Shown here one piece after another: positions 1 through 12,150 of a stretch of 64,000 nt of DNA. This DNA comes from Spirochaetota bacterium (lineage in GTDB: Bacteria; Spirochaetota; UBA12135; COTS27): the NCBI GenBank assembly GCA_013426755.1, contig AP019861.1, positions 1,724,454-1,788,453 of the forward strand, given 5' to 3'. The translations under genes were made by a program, and so were the position numbers. The notes under the pieces were generated by a model. That model searched no databases, was not told the DNA's origin, and worked only from the letters and a program-made list of their open reading frames with translations. How positions within the stretch are numbered: position 1 is the first letter of the stretch; each line of letters opens with the position of its first letter.

Positions 1-1
1 T

Positions 2-3000
2 AATTACCCTCAACGCCTCTCCTTCAACAACCACCTCTCCATTCCCATTTCCCTCGACTTCAATATCATTGTTCCTTCCTGCGACAACTTTCTAAAACTC
101 TCTTTCTTAGACAACAATAACTCTCCCATCTCCTCCTTAAACTCAGTCAATATCCTTCATAGTTCTTCCTCCCCTCAAATCATTGACCTTCCTCCCTGTA
201 CTTTCTACAACCCCTCTCTAACCTACTACCAAAATAACTCTCCCATTCCCTCTGCCTCCATCAGTTCTGAACTACTCGGTAACTCTGTCTCCTCTAACTC
301 CCCCGCCTCCACTCTACAACGCTATACCGTCACTAACTCTTATAACTCAGTCTACACTTTCAATTTCAACATCAGATCCCAAGCCTGCTCTCCCTCCATC
401 AAAGTATTCCTCCTCGACAATGACGGCTCTATCCTAAACCTCGCTCAAGCTCCCACGCTTACTCCTTCTACTACTAGTTCTATCGTCTCTCTTCCTCCTT
501 GCGCCTCCTACATCCCTGACTTCTCTTACTTTGAAAACTCTCAAACTACCTCCGCCACCATAAGCTCCAACCTCGCCCAGTCCCCCGTATCCTCCTCCAC
601 ACCAGGTACTTACTCTGAACTACGCTACTTCACCAATTCCTCTGGCTTCTCCTCTCAATTCTCTTTCTACGTCAAAACCTTCTCCTGCTCCCAATCTATC
701 AATGTCGTTCTCCGCTCATCAAACAACTCCTTCTCCATTACAAACTTCTCTTTCCCTTTAACAGACTCTTCCGATTCTTCCCCTGCCACCCTCACTCTTC
801 CCTCATGCGCTCCCTACAACCCCTCCTTCTCCTTCTCTCTCAATAACTCTCCAGTAACCGACATCAATACAAACCCCAACTCTCTATCTTCTTCTTCCTC
901 ATCCTCATCATCTTCTTCTTCTCCTTCCTCTTTTTCTATCTCTTCATCCTCTTCTACCGTAGACCCCCTCACACCCGGCACTTACCCACAACAACTCTCC
1001 TTCATAGACCACCTCTCTAACACCATCTCTTTCAATTTCAATGTCATCGTCCAGGCCTGCAGTAATGCTCTAAGACTCTCCTTTCTAGATAACAATGACC
1101 TTCCCCTCTCTTCCTATCCTCCTATTGCCATTCCTACAGACTCCTCCCCTGTCATCTCTCTTCCTCCTTGTATCGTCTATAACCCTAAACTCCACTATTA
1201 CGAAAATAACTCCATAATCCCAAATGCTTCCATCAGCACAGAACTCCTAGGCAATACTGTCAATACTAACTCTACCAATGCTGTATTACAGCGTTATTCC
1301 GTCGCTAACCCCTACGGTACTATCTTCTCCTTCCTATTCTCTATCTCTCCCCAAGCCTGCTCCTCCTCTCTTACCGTCTTCATCCTCGACCCAACAGGTT
1401 CTGTTCTCAACAGTAACTCCGCTCCAGTCATCACTCCTGACAACTCTAATACCGCACTCTCTCTTCCTCCATGTATCGCTTACTCACCTCAATTCTCTTA
1501 CTCCGAGGCAAACCAACCCGCTTCCCCTGACCCTTCTATCAGCTCTAACCTCTCCTCCTTACCCATAAACTCTTCCTCACCAGGGTCTTACTCCGACACT
1601 CGTAGCGTCACCAATAACAACGGTATCGTCTCCCAATTCTCCTTCTCCGTCATCGTCCAGCCCTGCTCCCAAGCTATCAAACTTTCTCTCCTAGACCCGG
1701 CTTCTAACACCATTTCTACTCCGACTCTCATTCCCATCTCTGCTTCCTCTTCCTCCTCTTCTTCTATCACACTTCCTACCTGCGCTCCCTACATTCCCCG
1801 CTTCGCTTACTCCCTCAATAACTCTGAAATCACTTCCGTCTCCGTTGGTTCTAACACTCTTCCCCAGTTCTCCGTAGACCCTCTCTCACCTGGTAATTAC
1901 CCTCAACGCCTCTCCTTCACTAACCACCTCTTCCTTCCCGTCTCTCTTGACTTCAATATCATTGTTCCTACTTGCAACAACTTCCTGAGACTCTCCTTCT
2001 TAGACAATGACGGAAACCCTCTCTCTTCTCTCAACCCTATCAATATCTCTCCTGATTCTTCTCAGATTATCGACCTTCCTTCTTGTACCCCCTACAATCC
2101 CTCTCTAATCTATTATCAAAACAACTCTCCTCTCTCCTCCGCCTCCATCAGCTCTGAACTCCTCGGTAACTCTGTCTCCTCTAACTCCCCCGCTTCCACG
2201 CAACAACGCTATACCGTCACTAACTCTTATAACATAGTCTATACTTTTAACTTTACCATCAGATCTCAAGCCTGCTCCCCCTCCATCAAAGTCTTCCTCC
2301 TCGACAATGACGGCTCTATCCTCAATCTCGCACAAGCCCCCACCCTCACTCCTTCCTCCACCAACTCTCTCCTCTCTCTTCCTCCCTGCGCTTCCTACAT
2401 CCCTGACTTCTCTTACTTTGAAAACTCTCAAACTACCTCCGCCACCATAAGTTCAAACCTCGCCCAGTCCCCCGTATCCTCCTCCACACCAGGCACTTAC
2501 TCGGAATTACGCTCCTTCACCAACTCCTCTGGTTTCTCTTCCCAATTCAGATTCTACGTCAAAACATTCTCTTGTTCCCAAGCCGTCAATGTCGGCCTCC
2601 GCTCATCAGACAATTCCTTCTCCATTACCAACTTCTCTTTCCCCCTAACTGACTCTGCCGCTACTCTCACTCTTCCCTCATGCGCTCCCTACAACCCCTC
2701 CTTCTCCTTCTCTCTCAATAACTCTCCAGTAACCGACATCAATACAAACCCCAACTCTCTATCGTCCTCCTCCTCTTCCTCATCCTCCTCTCCTTCCTCT
2801 TTTTCTATCTCTTCATCCTCTTCTACTGTAGACCCCCTCACACCCGGCACTTACCCTCAACAACTCTCCTTCATAGACCACCTCTCTAACACCATCTCTT
2901 TCAATTTCAATGTCATCGTCCAGGCCTGCAGTAATGCTCTAAGACTCTCCTTTCTAGATAACAATGACCTTCCTCTCTCTTCCTATCCTCCTATTGCCAT

Positions 3001-6000
3001 TCCTACAGACTCCTCCCCTGTCATCTCTCTTCCTCCTTGTATCGTCTATAACCCTAAACTCCACTATTACGAAAATAACTCCATAATTCCAAATGCTTCC
3101 ATCAGCACAGAACTCCTAGGCAATACTGTCAATACTAACTCTACCAATGCTGTATTACAGCGTTATTCCGTCGCTAACCCCTACGGTACTATCTTCTCCT
3201 TCCTATTCTCTATCTCCCCTCAAGCTTGCTCCTCTTCCCTTACTGTCTTCATCCTCGACCCAACAGGTTCTGTCCTCAACAGTAACTCTGCCCCAGTCAT
3301 CACTCCTGGCAACTCTAATACCGCACTCTCTCTTCCTCCCTGCATTCCATACCTCCCTCAATTCTCCTACTCCGAGGCAAACCAACCCGCTTCTCCTGAC
3401 CCTTCTATCAGCTCTAACCTCTCCTCCTTACCTGTAAACTCTTCCTCACCAGGCTCTTACTCCGACACTCGTAACGTCACCAATAACAACGGTATCGTCT
3501 CCCGATTCTCCTTCTCCGTCATCGTCCAAGCTTGCTCCCAAGCTATCAAACTTTCTCTCCTAGACCCGGCTTCTAACACCATTTCTACTCCGACTCTCAT
3601 TCCCATCTCTGCTTCCTCTTCTGCTTCCTCTTCCTCCTCCATCACACTTCCCACCTGCGCTCCCTACATTCCCCGCTTCGCTTACTCCCTCAATAACTCT
3701 GAAATCACTTCCGTCTCCGTTGGCTCTAACACTCTTCCCCAATTCTCCGTAGACCCTCTCTCACCTGGTAATTACCCTCAACGCCTCTCCTTCACTAACC
3801 ACCTCTCCCTTCCCGTCTCTCTTGACTTCAATATCATTGTTCCTTCCTGCAACAACTTCCTGAGACTCTCCTTCTCAGACAATGACGGAAACCCTCTCTC
3901 TTCTCTCAACCCTATCAATATCTCTCCTGATTCTTCTCAGATTATCGACCTTCCTTCTTGTACCCCCTACAACCCCTCTCTAATCTATTATCAAAACAAC
4001 TCTCCTCTCTCCTCCGCCTCCATCAACTCTGAACTACTCGGTAACTCTGTCTCCTCTAACTCCCCCGCCTCCACCCAACAACGCTATACCGTCACTAACT
4101 CTTATAACATAGTCTATACTTTTAACTTTACCATCAGATCCCAAGCCTGCTCCCCCTCCATCAAAGTCTTCCTCCTCGACAATGACGGCTCTATCCTAAA
4201 CCTCGCTCAAGCCCCCACGCTTACACCTTCTACTACTAGTTCTATCCTCTCTCTTCCTCCTTGCGCTTCCTATCTCCCAGACTTCTCTTACTTCGAAAAC
4301 TCCCAGACCACCTCCGCCACCATAAGCTCCAACCTCGCCCAATCCCCCGTCTCCACTTCTACACCAGGTACTTACTCTGAACTACGCTCCTTCACTAACT
4401 CATCAGGATTCGTTTCCCAATTCAGATTTTACGTCAAAACCTTCTCCTGCTCCCAGGCTGTCAATGTCGGCCTCCGCTCCTCAGATAACTCCTTCTCAAT
4501 TACCAACTTCTCTTTCCCCATAACCGACTCTACCGCTACTCTCACTCTCCCCTCATGCGTTCCCTACAACCCCTCATTCTCCTTCTCTCTCAATAACTCC
4601 CCACTAACCGACATCAATACAAACCCCAACTCTCTATCTTCTTCTACCGTAGACCCTCTCACACCCGGCACTTATCCACAACAACTCTCCTTCTCAGACC
4701 ACCTCTCTAACACTATCACCCTTGATTTCAATGTCATCGTTCAACCTTGTAACAACTCTCTACGACTAACCCTTCTAGATAACAATAACCTTCCTCTCTC
4801 CTCCTTTACTCCCATTGACATTACTACAAACTCTCCTCCTACCATCTCTCTCCCTCCTTGTACCGTCTATAACCCCAGACTCCTCTACTACGAGAACAAT
4901 TCCTTAGTCTCAAATGCATCCATCAGTCAAGAACTCTTAGGTAACGCTGTCTCTCCATCTTCCACTTCCCCCGCACTACAACAGCATTCCGTCACCAATT
5001 CCTACGGTACCTCCTTTTCCTTCTCCTTCTCTGTCTCTCCCCAAGCCTGCTCCTCCTCTCTTACCGTATTCCTCCTCGACACAACAGGTGTCATTCTCAA
5101 TAGCAACTCCGCCCCCGTCATCACCTCGGCCAACTCCAATGCCTCCATCAGCCTTCCTCCCTGCTTACCCTACTCACCTCAATTCTCCTACTCCGAAGCA
5201 AACCAACCCGCTTCCTCTGATCCTTCTATCAGCTCTAACCTCTCTTCCTTACCCATAAACTCTTCCTCACCTGGCTCTTACTCTGACACTCGTAACGTCA
5301 CCAATAACAACGGTATCGTCTCCCAATTCTCCTTCTCCGTCATCGTCCAAGCTTGCTCCCAAGCTGTTAAACTCTCCCTCCTTGATCCGGCTTCTAACAC
5401 CATTTCTACTCCTATTACCATTCCCATCTCTTCTTCCTCCTCTGCTTTCTCCTCCTCTATCACGCTTCCCACCTGCGCTCCCTACATTCCTCGCTTTGCC
5501 TATTTCCTCAATGATGCTGAGATCTCCTCTGTCTCCGTCGGCTCTAACATTCTCTCCCAATTCTCCGTAGACCACCTCTCACCTGGCAATTACCCTCAAC
5601 GCCTCTCCTTCACCAACCACCTCTCCATCCCCATTTCCCTCGACTTCAATATCATTGTTCCTTCCTGCGATAACTTTCTAAAACTCTCTTTCCTTGACAA
5701 CAACAACTCTCCCATCTCCTCTCTAAACTCAGTCAATATCCTTCACAATCCCTCTTCTTCTCCTCATATTATTGACCTTCCTCCCTGTACCTTCTATAAC
5801 CCCTCCCTAACCTACTACCAAAATAACTCTCCCATACCCTCCGCCTCCATCAGCTCTGAACTCCTCGGTAACTCCGTCTCCTCCAATTCCTCCTCCTCCA
5901 CTCTACAACGCTACACCGTCACCAATTCTTACAACACAGTCTACACTTTTAACTTCAATATCAAATCCCAAGTTTGCTCTTCCTCTATTAAAGTCTTCCT

Positions 6001-9000
6001 CCTCGACAATGACGGCTCTATCCTTAACCTCGCTCAAGCCCCCACCCTCACTCCTTCCTCCATAGGCTCTCTTCTCTCCCTTCCTCCATGTACCTCTTAT
6101 ATCCCCGACTTCTCTTACTTTGAAAACTCTCAAACTACCTCCGCCACCATAAGCTCCAACCTCTCCCAATCTCCCATCTCCACATCTACACCAGGTACTT
6201 ACTCTGAATTACGCTCCTTCACCAACTCCTCTGGCTTCTCTTCCCAATTCTCTTTCTACGTCAAAACCTCCTCCTGCTCCCAGTCTATCAATGTCGTTCT
6301 CCGCTCCTCAGACAACTCTTCCTCTATCACAAACTTTTCTTTCCCTTTAACCGACTCTTCTGATTCCTCTTCCTCCCCAGCCACCCTCAATCTCCCCTCA
6401 TGTGCTCCCTACAACCCTTCCTTCTCCTTCTCTCTCAATGGCTCTACACCAGATGATGTCACCATAGATTCGAACTCTCTATCTGCTGCTTCTTCTACCG
6501 TTGATCCTCTTACACCTGGCACTTACCCTCAACAACTCTCCTTCACAGACCATCTCTCTAACACTATCTCTTTCAATTTCAATGTCATCGTCCAACCTTG
6601 CAACAACTCTCTACGACTAACCCTTCTAGACAACGACAATTCTCCCATCTCCGGAACAAGCCCCTTTAACATCTCTACAGACACTCCTCCTACTATCTCT
6701 TTACCCGCTTGTACACTCTACAATCCTAGACTCCAGTACTACGAAAACAACTCCCTCATCCAAAACGCCTCCATCAGCCAAGAACTACTTGGTAACATCA
6801 TTGATATTAATACCTCAAACACAACCCCTCAACGCTATTCCGTCACCAATTCCTACGGTACCTCCTTCTCCTTTTCCTTCTCTATCTCTCCCCAAGCCTG
6901 CTCCTCCTCTCTTACCGTATTCCTACTCGACCCAACAGGCGCCATTCTCAATAGCAACTCCGCCCCCGTCATCACCTCAGCCAACTCCAATTCCTCCATC
7001 AGCCTTCCTCCCTGCTTACCCTACTCACCTCAATTCTCCTACTCCGAAGCAAACCAACCTTCTTCCACCTCTCCCTCCATCAGCTCTAACCTCTCTTCCT
7101 TACCCATAAACTCTTCTTCACCCGGCTCTTACTCCGACACTCGTAACGTCACCAATAACAACGGTATCGTCTCCCAATTCTCCTTCTCCGTCATCGTCCA
7201 AGCTTGCTCCCAAGCTGTTAAACTCTCCCTCCTTGACCCCTCCAATAACCCCATTTCTACTCCTATCACCATTCCTATCTCTTCCTCCTCTTCTTCTTCT
7301 TCCTCCTCCTCCATCACGCTTCCCACCTGCGCTCCCTACATACCTCGCTTTGCCTATTTCCTTAATGACGCTGAAATCTCCTCCGTCTCCGTCGGCTCTA
7401 ACATTCTCTCCCAATTCTCCGTAGACCACCTCTCACCTGGTAATTACCCTCAACGCCTCTCCTTTACCAACCACCTCTCCATCCCCATTTCCCTTGACTT
7501 CAATATCATTGTTCCTTCCTGCGACAACTTTCTAAAACTCTCTTTCCTTGACAACAACAACTCCCCCATCTCCTCCCTAAACTCAGTCAATATCCTTCAC
7601 AATCCCTCTTCTTCTCCTCATATTATTGACCTTCCCCCCTGTACCTTCTATAACCCCTCCCTAACCTACTACCAAAATAACTCTCCCATACCCTCCGCCT
7701 CCATCAGCTCTGAACTCCTCGGTAACTCCGTCTCCTCCAATTCCCCCTCCTCCACTCTACAACGTTACACCGTCACCAATTCTTACAACTCAGTCTATAC
7801 TTTCAATTTCAACATCAGATCCCAAGCCTGCTCCCCCTCCATCAAAGTATTTCTCCTCGACAATGACGGCTCTATCCTAAACCTCGCCCAAGCTCCCACT
7901 CTCACTCCTTCCTCCATAGGCTCTCTTCTCTCCCTTCCTCCTTGTACCTCTTACATCCCCGACTTCTCTTACTTTGAAAACTCTCAAACTACCTCTGCCA
8001 CCATAAGCTCCAACCTCTCCCAATCTCCCGTATCCACATCTACACCAGGTACTTACTCTGAATTACGCTCCTTCACTAACTCTTCTGGCTTCTCTTCCCA
8101 ATTCTCTTTCTACGTCAAAACCTCTTCCTGCTCCCAGTCTATCAATGTCGTTCTCCGCTCATCTGACAATTCCTCCTCTATCACAAACTTCTCCTTCCCT
8201 TTAACCGACTCTTCCGATTCCTCCCCTGCCACCCTCAATCTCCCCTCATGTGCTCCCTACAACCCCTCCTTCTCCTTCTCTCTCAATGGCTCTACACCAG
8301 ATGACGTCACCTTAGATTCAAACTCTCTATCTGCTGCTTCTTCTACCGTTGATCCTCTTACACCTGGCACTTACCTTCAACAACTCTCTTTCACAGACCA
8401 CCTCTCTAACATCATCTCCTTCAATTTCAATGTCATCGTCCAACCTTGTAACAACTCTCTACGACTAACCCTTCTAGACAACAACAATTCTCCCATCTCC
8501 GCAACAAGCCCTTTTAACATCTCTACAGACACTCCTCCTACCATCTCTTTACCTGCTTGTACACTCTACAATCCTAGACTCCAGTACTACGAAAACAACT
8601 CCCTCATCCAAAACGCCTCCATCAGCCAAGAACTACTTGGTAACACCATTGATATTAATACCTCAAACACAACTCCTCAACGCTATTCCGTCACCAATTC
8701 CTACGGCACCTCCTTCTCCTTCTCCTTCTCTGTCTCTCCTCAAGCCTGCTCCTCTTCTCTTACCGTATTCCTACTCGACACAACAGGCGCCATTCTCAAT
8801 AGCAACTCCGCCCCAGTCATCACATCAGCCAACTCCAATGCCTCCATCAGCCTTCCTCCCTGCTTACCCTACTCACCTCAATTCTCCTACTCCGAAGCAA
8901 ACCAACCTTCTTCCACCCCTCCCTCCATCAGCTCTAACCTCTCTTCCTTACCCATAAACCCTTCTTCACCCGGCTCCTACTCCGACACTCGTAACGTCAC

Positions 9001-12000
9001 CAATAACAACGGTATCGTCTCCCAGTTCTCCTTCTCCGTCATCGTCCAAGCTTGCTCCCAAACTGTTAAACTCTCCCTCCTTGATCCCTCCAATAACCCC
9101 ATTTCTACTCCTATTACCATTCCCATCTCTTCTTCCTCTTCTGCTTCCTCTTCCTCCATCACCCTTCCCACCTGCGCTCCCTACATTCCTCGCTTTGCCT
9201 ACTTCCTCAATGACTCCGAAATACCCTCCGTCTCCATCGGTTCTAACACCCTTCCCCAATTCTCCGTAGACCACCTCTCACCTGGTAATTACCCACAACG
9301 CCTCTCCTTTACCAACCACCTCTCCATCCCCGTATCCCTCGACTTCAATATCATTGTTCCTTCCTGCGACAACTTTCTAAAAATCTCTTTCCTTGACAAC
9401 AACAACTCTCCCATCTCCTCCCTAAACTCAGTCAATATCCTTCACAATCCCTCTTCTTCTCCTCATATTATTGACCTTCCTCCCTGTACCTTCTATAACC
9501 CCTCTCTAACCTACTATCAAAATAATTCTCTCATCTCTTCCGCCTCCATCAGCTCTGAACTCCTCGGTAACTCCGTCTCCTCCAATTCCTCCTCCTCCAC
9601 CCTACAACGTTACACCGTCACCAATTCTTACAACACAGTCTACACTTTTAACTTCAATATCAAATCTCAAGTTTGTTCTTCCTCTATTAAAGTCTTCCTC
9701 CTCGACAATGACGGCTCTATCCTAAACCTCGCCCAAGCCCCCACCCTCACTCCTTCCTCCATAGGCTCTCTTCTCTCCCTTCCTCCATGTACCTCTTATA
9801 TCCCTGACTTCTCTTACTTTGAAAACTCTCAAACCACTTCTGCCACCATAAGCTCTAACCTCTCCCAATCTCCCGTATCCACATCTACACCAGGTACTTA
9901 CTCTGAATTACGCTCCTTCACCAACTCCTCTGGCTTCTCCTCCCAATTCTCTTTCTACGTCAAAACATCCTCCTGCTCCCAGTCTATCAATGTCGTTCTC
10001 CGCTCATCTGACAATTCCTCCTCTATCACAAACTTTTCTTTCCCTTTAACCGACTCTTCCGATTCTTCTCCTGCCACCCTCAATCTCCCCTCATGTGCCC
10101 CCTACAACCCTTCCTTCTCCTTCTCTCTCAATGGCTCTACACCAGATGACGTCACCATAGATTCAAACTCTCTATCTGCTGCTTCTTCTACCGTTGATCC
10201 TCTTACACCTGGCACTTACCCACAACAACTCTCCTTCACAGATCACCTCTCTAACACTATCACTTTCAACTTCAATGTCATCGTTCAGACTTGTAACAAC
10301 TCTCTACGACTAACCCTTCTAGACAACAACAATTCTCCCATCTCCGCAACAAGCCCTTTTAACATCTCTACAGACACTCCTCCTACCATCTCTTTACCTG
10401 CTTGTACAGTCTACAATCCTAGACTCCAGTACTACGAAAACAACTCCCTCATCCAAAACGCCTCCATCAGCCAAGAACTACTTGGTAACACCATCAACAC
10501 AAATACCTCAAACACAACCCCTCAACGCTATTCCGTCACCAATTCCTACGGTACCACTTACTCCTTCTCCTTCTCTATCTCTCCCCAAGCCTGCTCCTCT
10601 TCTCTTACCGTATTCCTACTCGACACAACAGGTGCCATTCTCAATAGCAACTCCGCCCCAGTCATCACCTCTGCCAACTCCAATGCCTCCATCAGCCTTC
10701 CTCCCTGCTTACCCTACTCACCTCAATTCTCCTACTCCGAACCCAATCAACCTTCCTCTTCCACCCCTCCTCCCTCCATCAGCTCTAACCTCTCTTCCTT
10801 ACCCATAAACTCTTCCTCACCAGGCTCTTACTCCGACACTCGTAACGTCACCAATAACAACGGTATCGTCTCCCAATTCTCCTTCTCTGTCATCGTCCAA
10901 GCTTGCTCCCAAGCTGTTAAACTCTCCCTCCTTGATCCCTCCAATAATCCCATTTCTACTCCTATCACCATTCCTATCTCTTCCTCCTCTTCCTCTTCCT
11001 CCTCCTCCATCACGCTTCCCAACTGCGCTCCCTACATTCCTCGCTTCGCCTATTTCCTCAATGATGATGAGATCTCCTCTGTCTCCGTCGGCTCTAACAT
11101 TCTCTCCCAATTCTCCGTAGACCACCTCTCACCTGGTAATTACCCACAACGCCTCTCCTTCACCAACCATCTCTCCCTTCCCGTCTCTCTTGACTTCAAT
11201 ATCATTGTTCCTTCCTGCGACAACTTTCTAAAACTCTCTTTCCTTGACAACAACAACTCTCCCATCTCCTCCCTAAACTCAGTCAATATCCTTCACAATC
11301 CCTCTTCTTCTCCTCATATTATTGACCTTCCCCCCTGTACCTTCTATAACCCCTCCCTAACCTACTACCAAAATAACTCTCCTATCCCCTCTGCCTCCAT
11401 CAGCTCTGAACTCCTCGGTAACTCCGTCTCCTCCAATTCCTCCTCTTCCACTCTACAACGCTACACCGTCACCAATTCTTACAACACAGTCTACACTTTT
11501 AACTTCAATATCAAATCCCAAGTTTGTTCTTCCTCTATTAAAGTCTTTCTCCTCGACAATGACGGCTCTATCCTAAACCTCGCCCAAGCCCCCACCCTCA
11601 CTCCTTCCTCCACAGGCTCTCTTCTCTCTGTTCCTCCATGTACTTCTTACATCCCTGACTTCTCTTACTTTGAAAACTCTCAAACCACTTCTGCCACCAT
11701 AAGCTCTAACCTCGCCCAATCACCCGTCTCCACATCTACACCAGGTACTTACTCTGAATTACGCTCCTTCACCAACTCCTCTGGCTTCATTTCCCAATTC
11801 TCTTTCTACGTCAAAACCTCCTCCTGCTCCCAGTCTATCAATGTCGTTCTCCGCTCCTCAGACAACTCTTCCTCTATCACAAACTTTTCTTTCCCTTTAA
11901 CCGACTCTTCTGATTCCTCTTCCTCCCCAGCCACCCTCACTCTCCCCTCATGTGCTCCCTACAATCCTTCCTTCTCCTTCTCTCTCAATGGCTCCACACC

Positions 12001-12150
12001 AGATGACGTCACCATAGATTCGAACTCTCTATCTGCTGCTTCTTCTACCGTTGACCCTCTTACACCTGGCACTTACCCACAACAACTCTCCTTCACAGAT
12101 CACCTCGCTAACGCTATCACCTTCGATTTCAATGTCATCGTCCAGGTCTG
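2..12150 (+). repeat. Six-domain higher-order repeat (~1.85 kb unit, ~6.5 copies), pyrimidine-rich
   Basis: The landmark AATTACCC(T/A)CAACGCC recurs at 2, 1895, 3770, 5588, 7442, 9287 and 11138. The spacings are 1893, 1875, 1818, 1854, 1845 and 1851 bp, all divisible by 3. Each unit carries six distinguishable domains (leading motifs such as NFLKLSFLDN, SIKVFLLDND, INVVLRSS, ALRLSFLDNN, SLTVFLLD, and AIKLSLLDP or AVKLSLLDP). Length differences come mostly from poly-Ser loops, for example at 886-958 and 2758-2827, which are almost absent in the third unit near 4637. The coding strand is nearly devoid of G: only 2 of the first 60 bases are G. Confidence 0.9.

Noticed and set aside
1278..11125. 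Many 60-108 codon frames on both strands in the first 12 kb
   Set aside because: All overlap the continuous giant frame and arise from its skewed composition; the minus ones are poly-Glu/Gly shadows of Ser-rich DNA.
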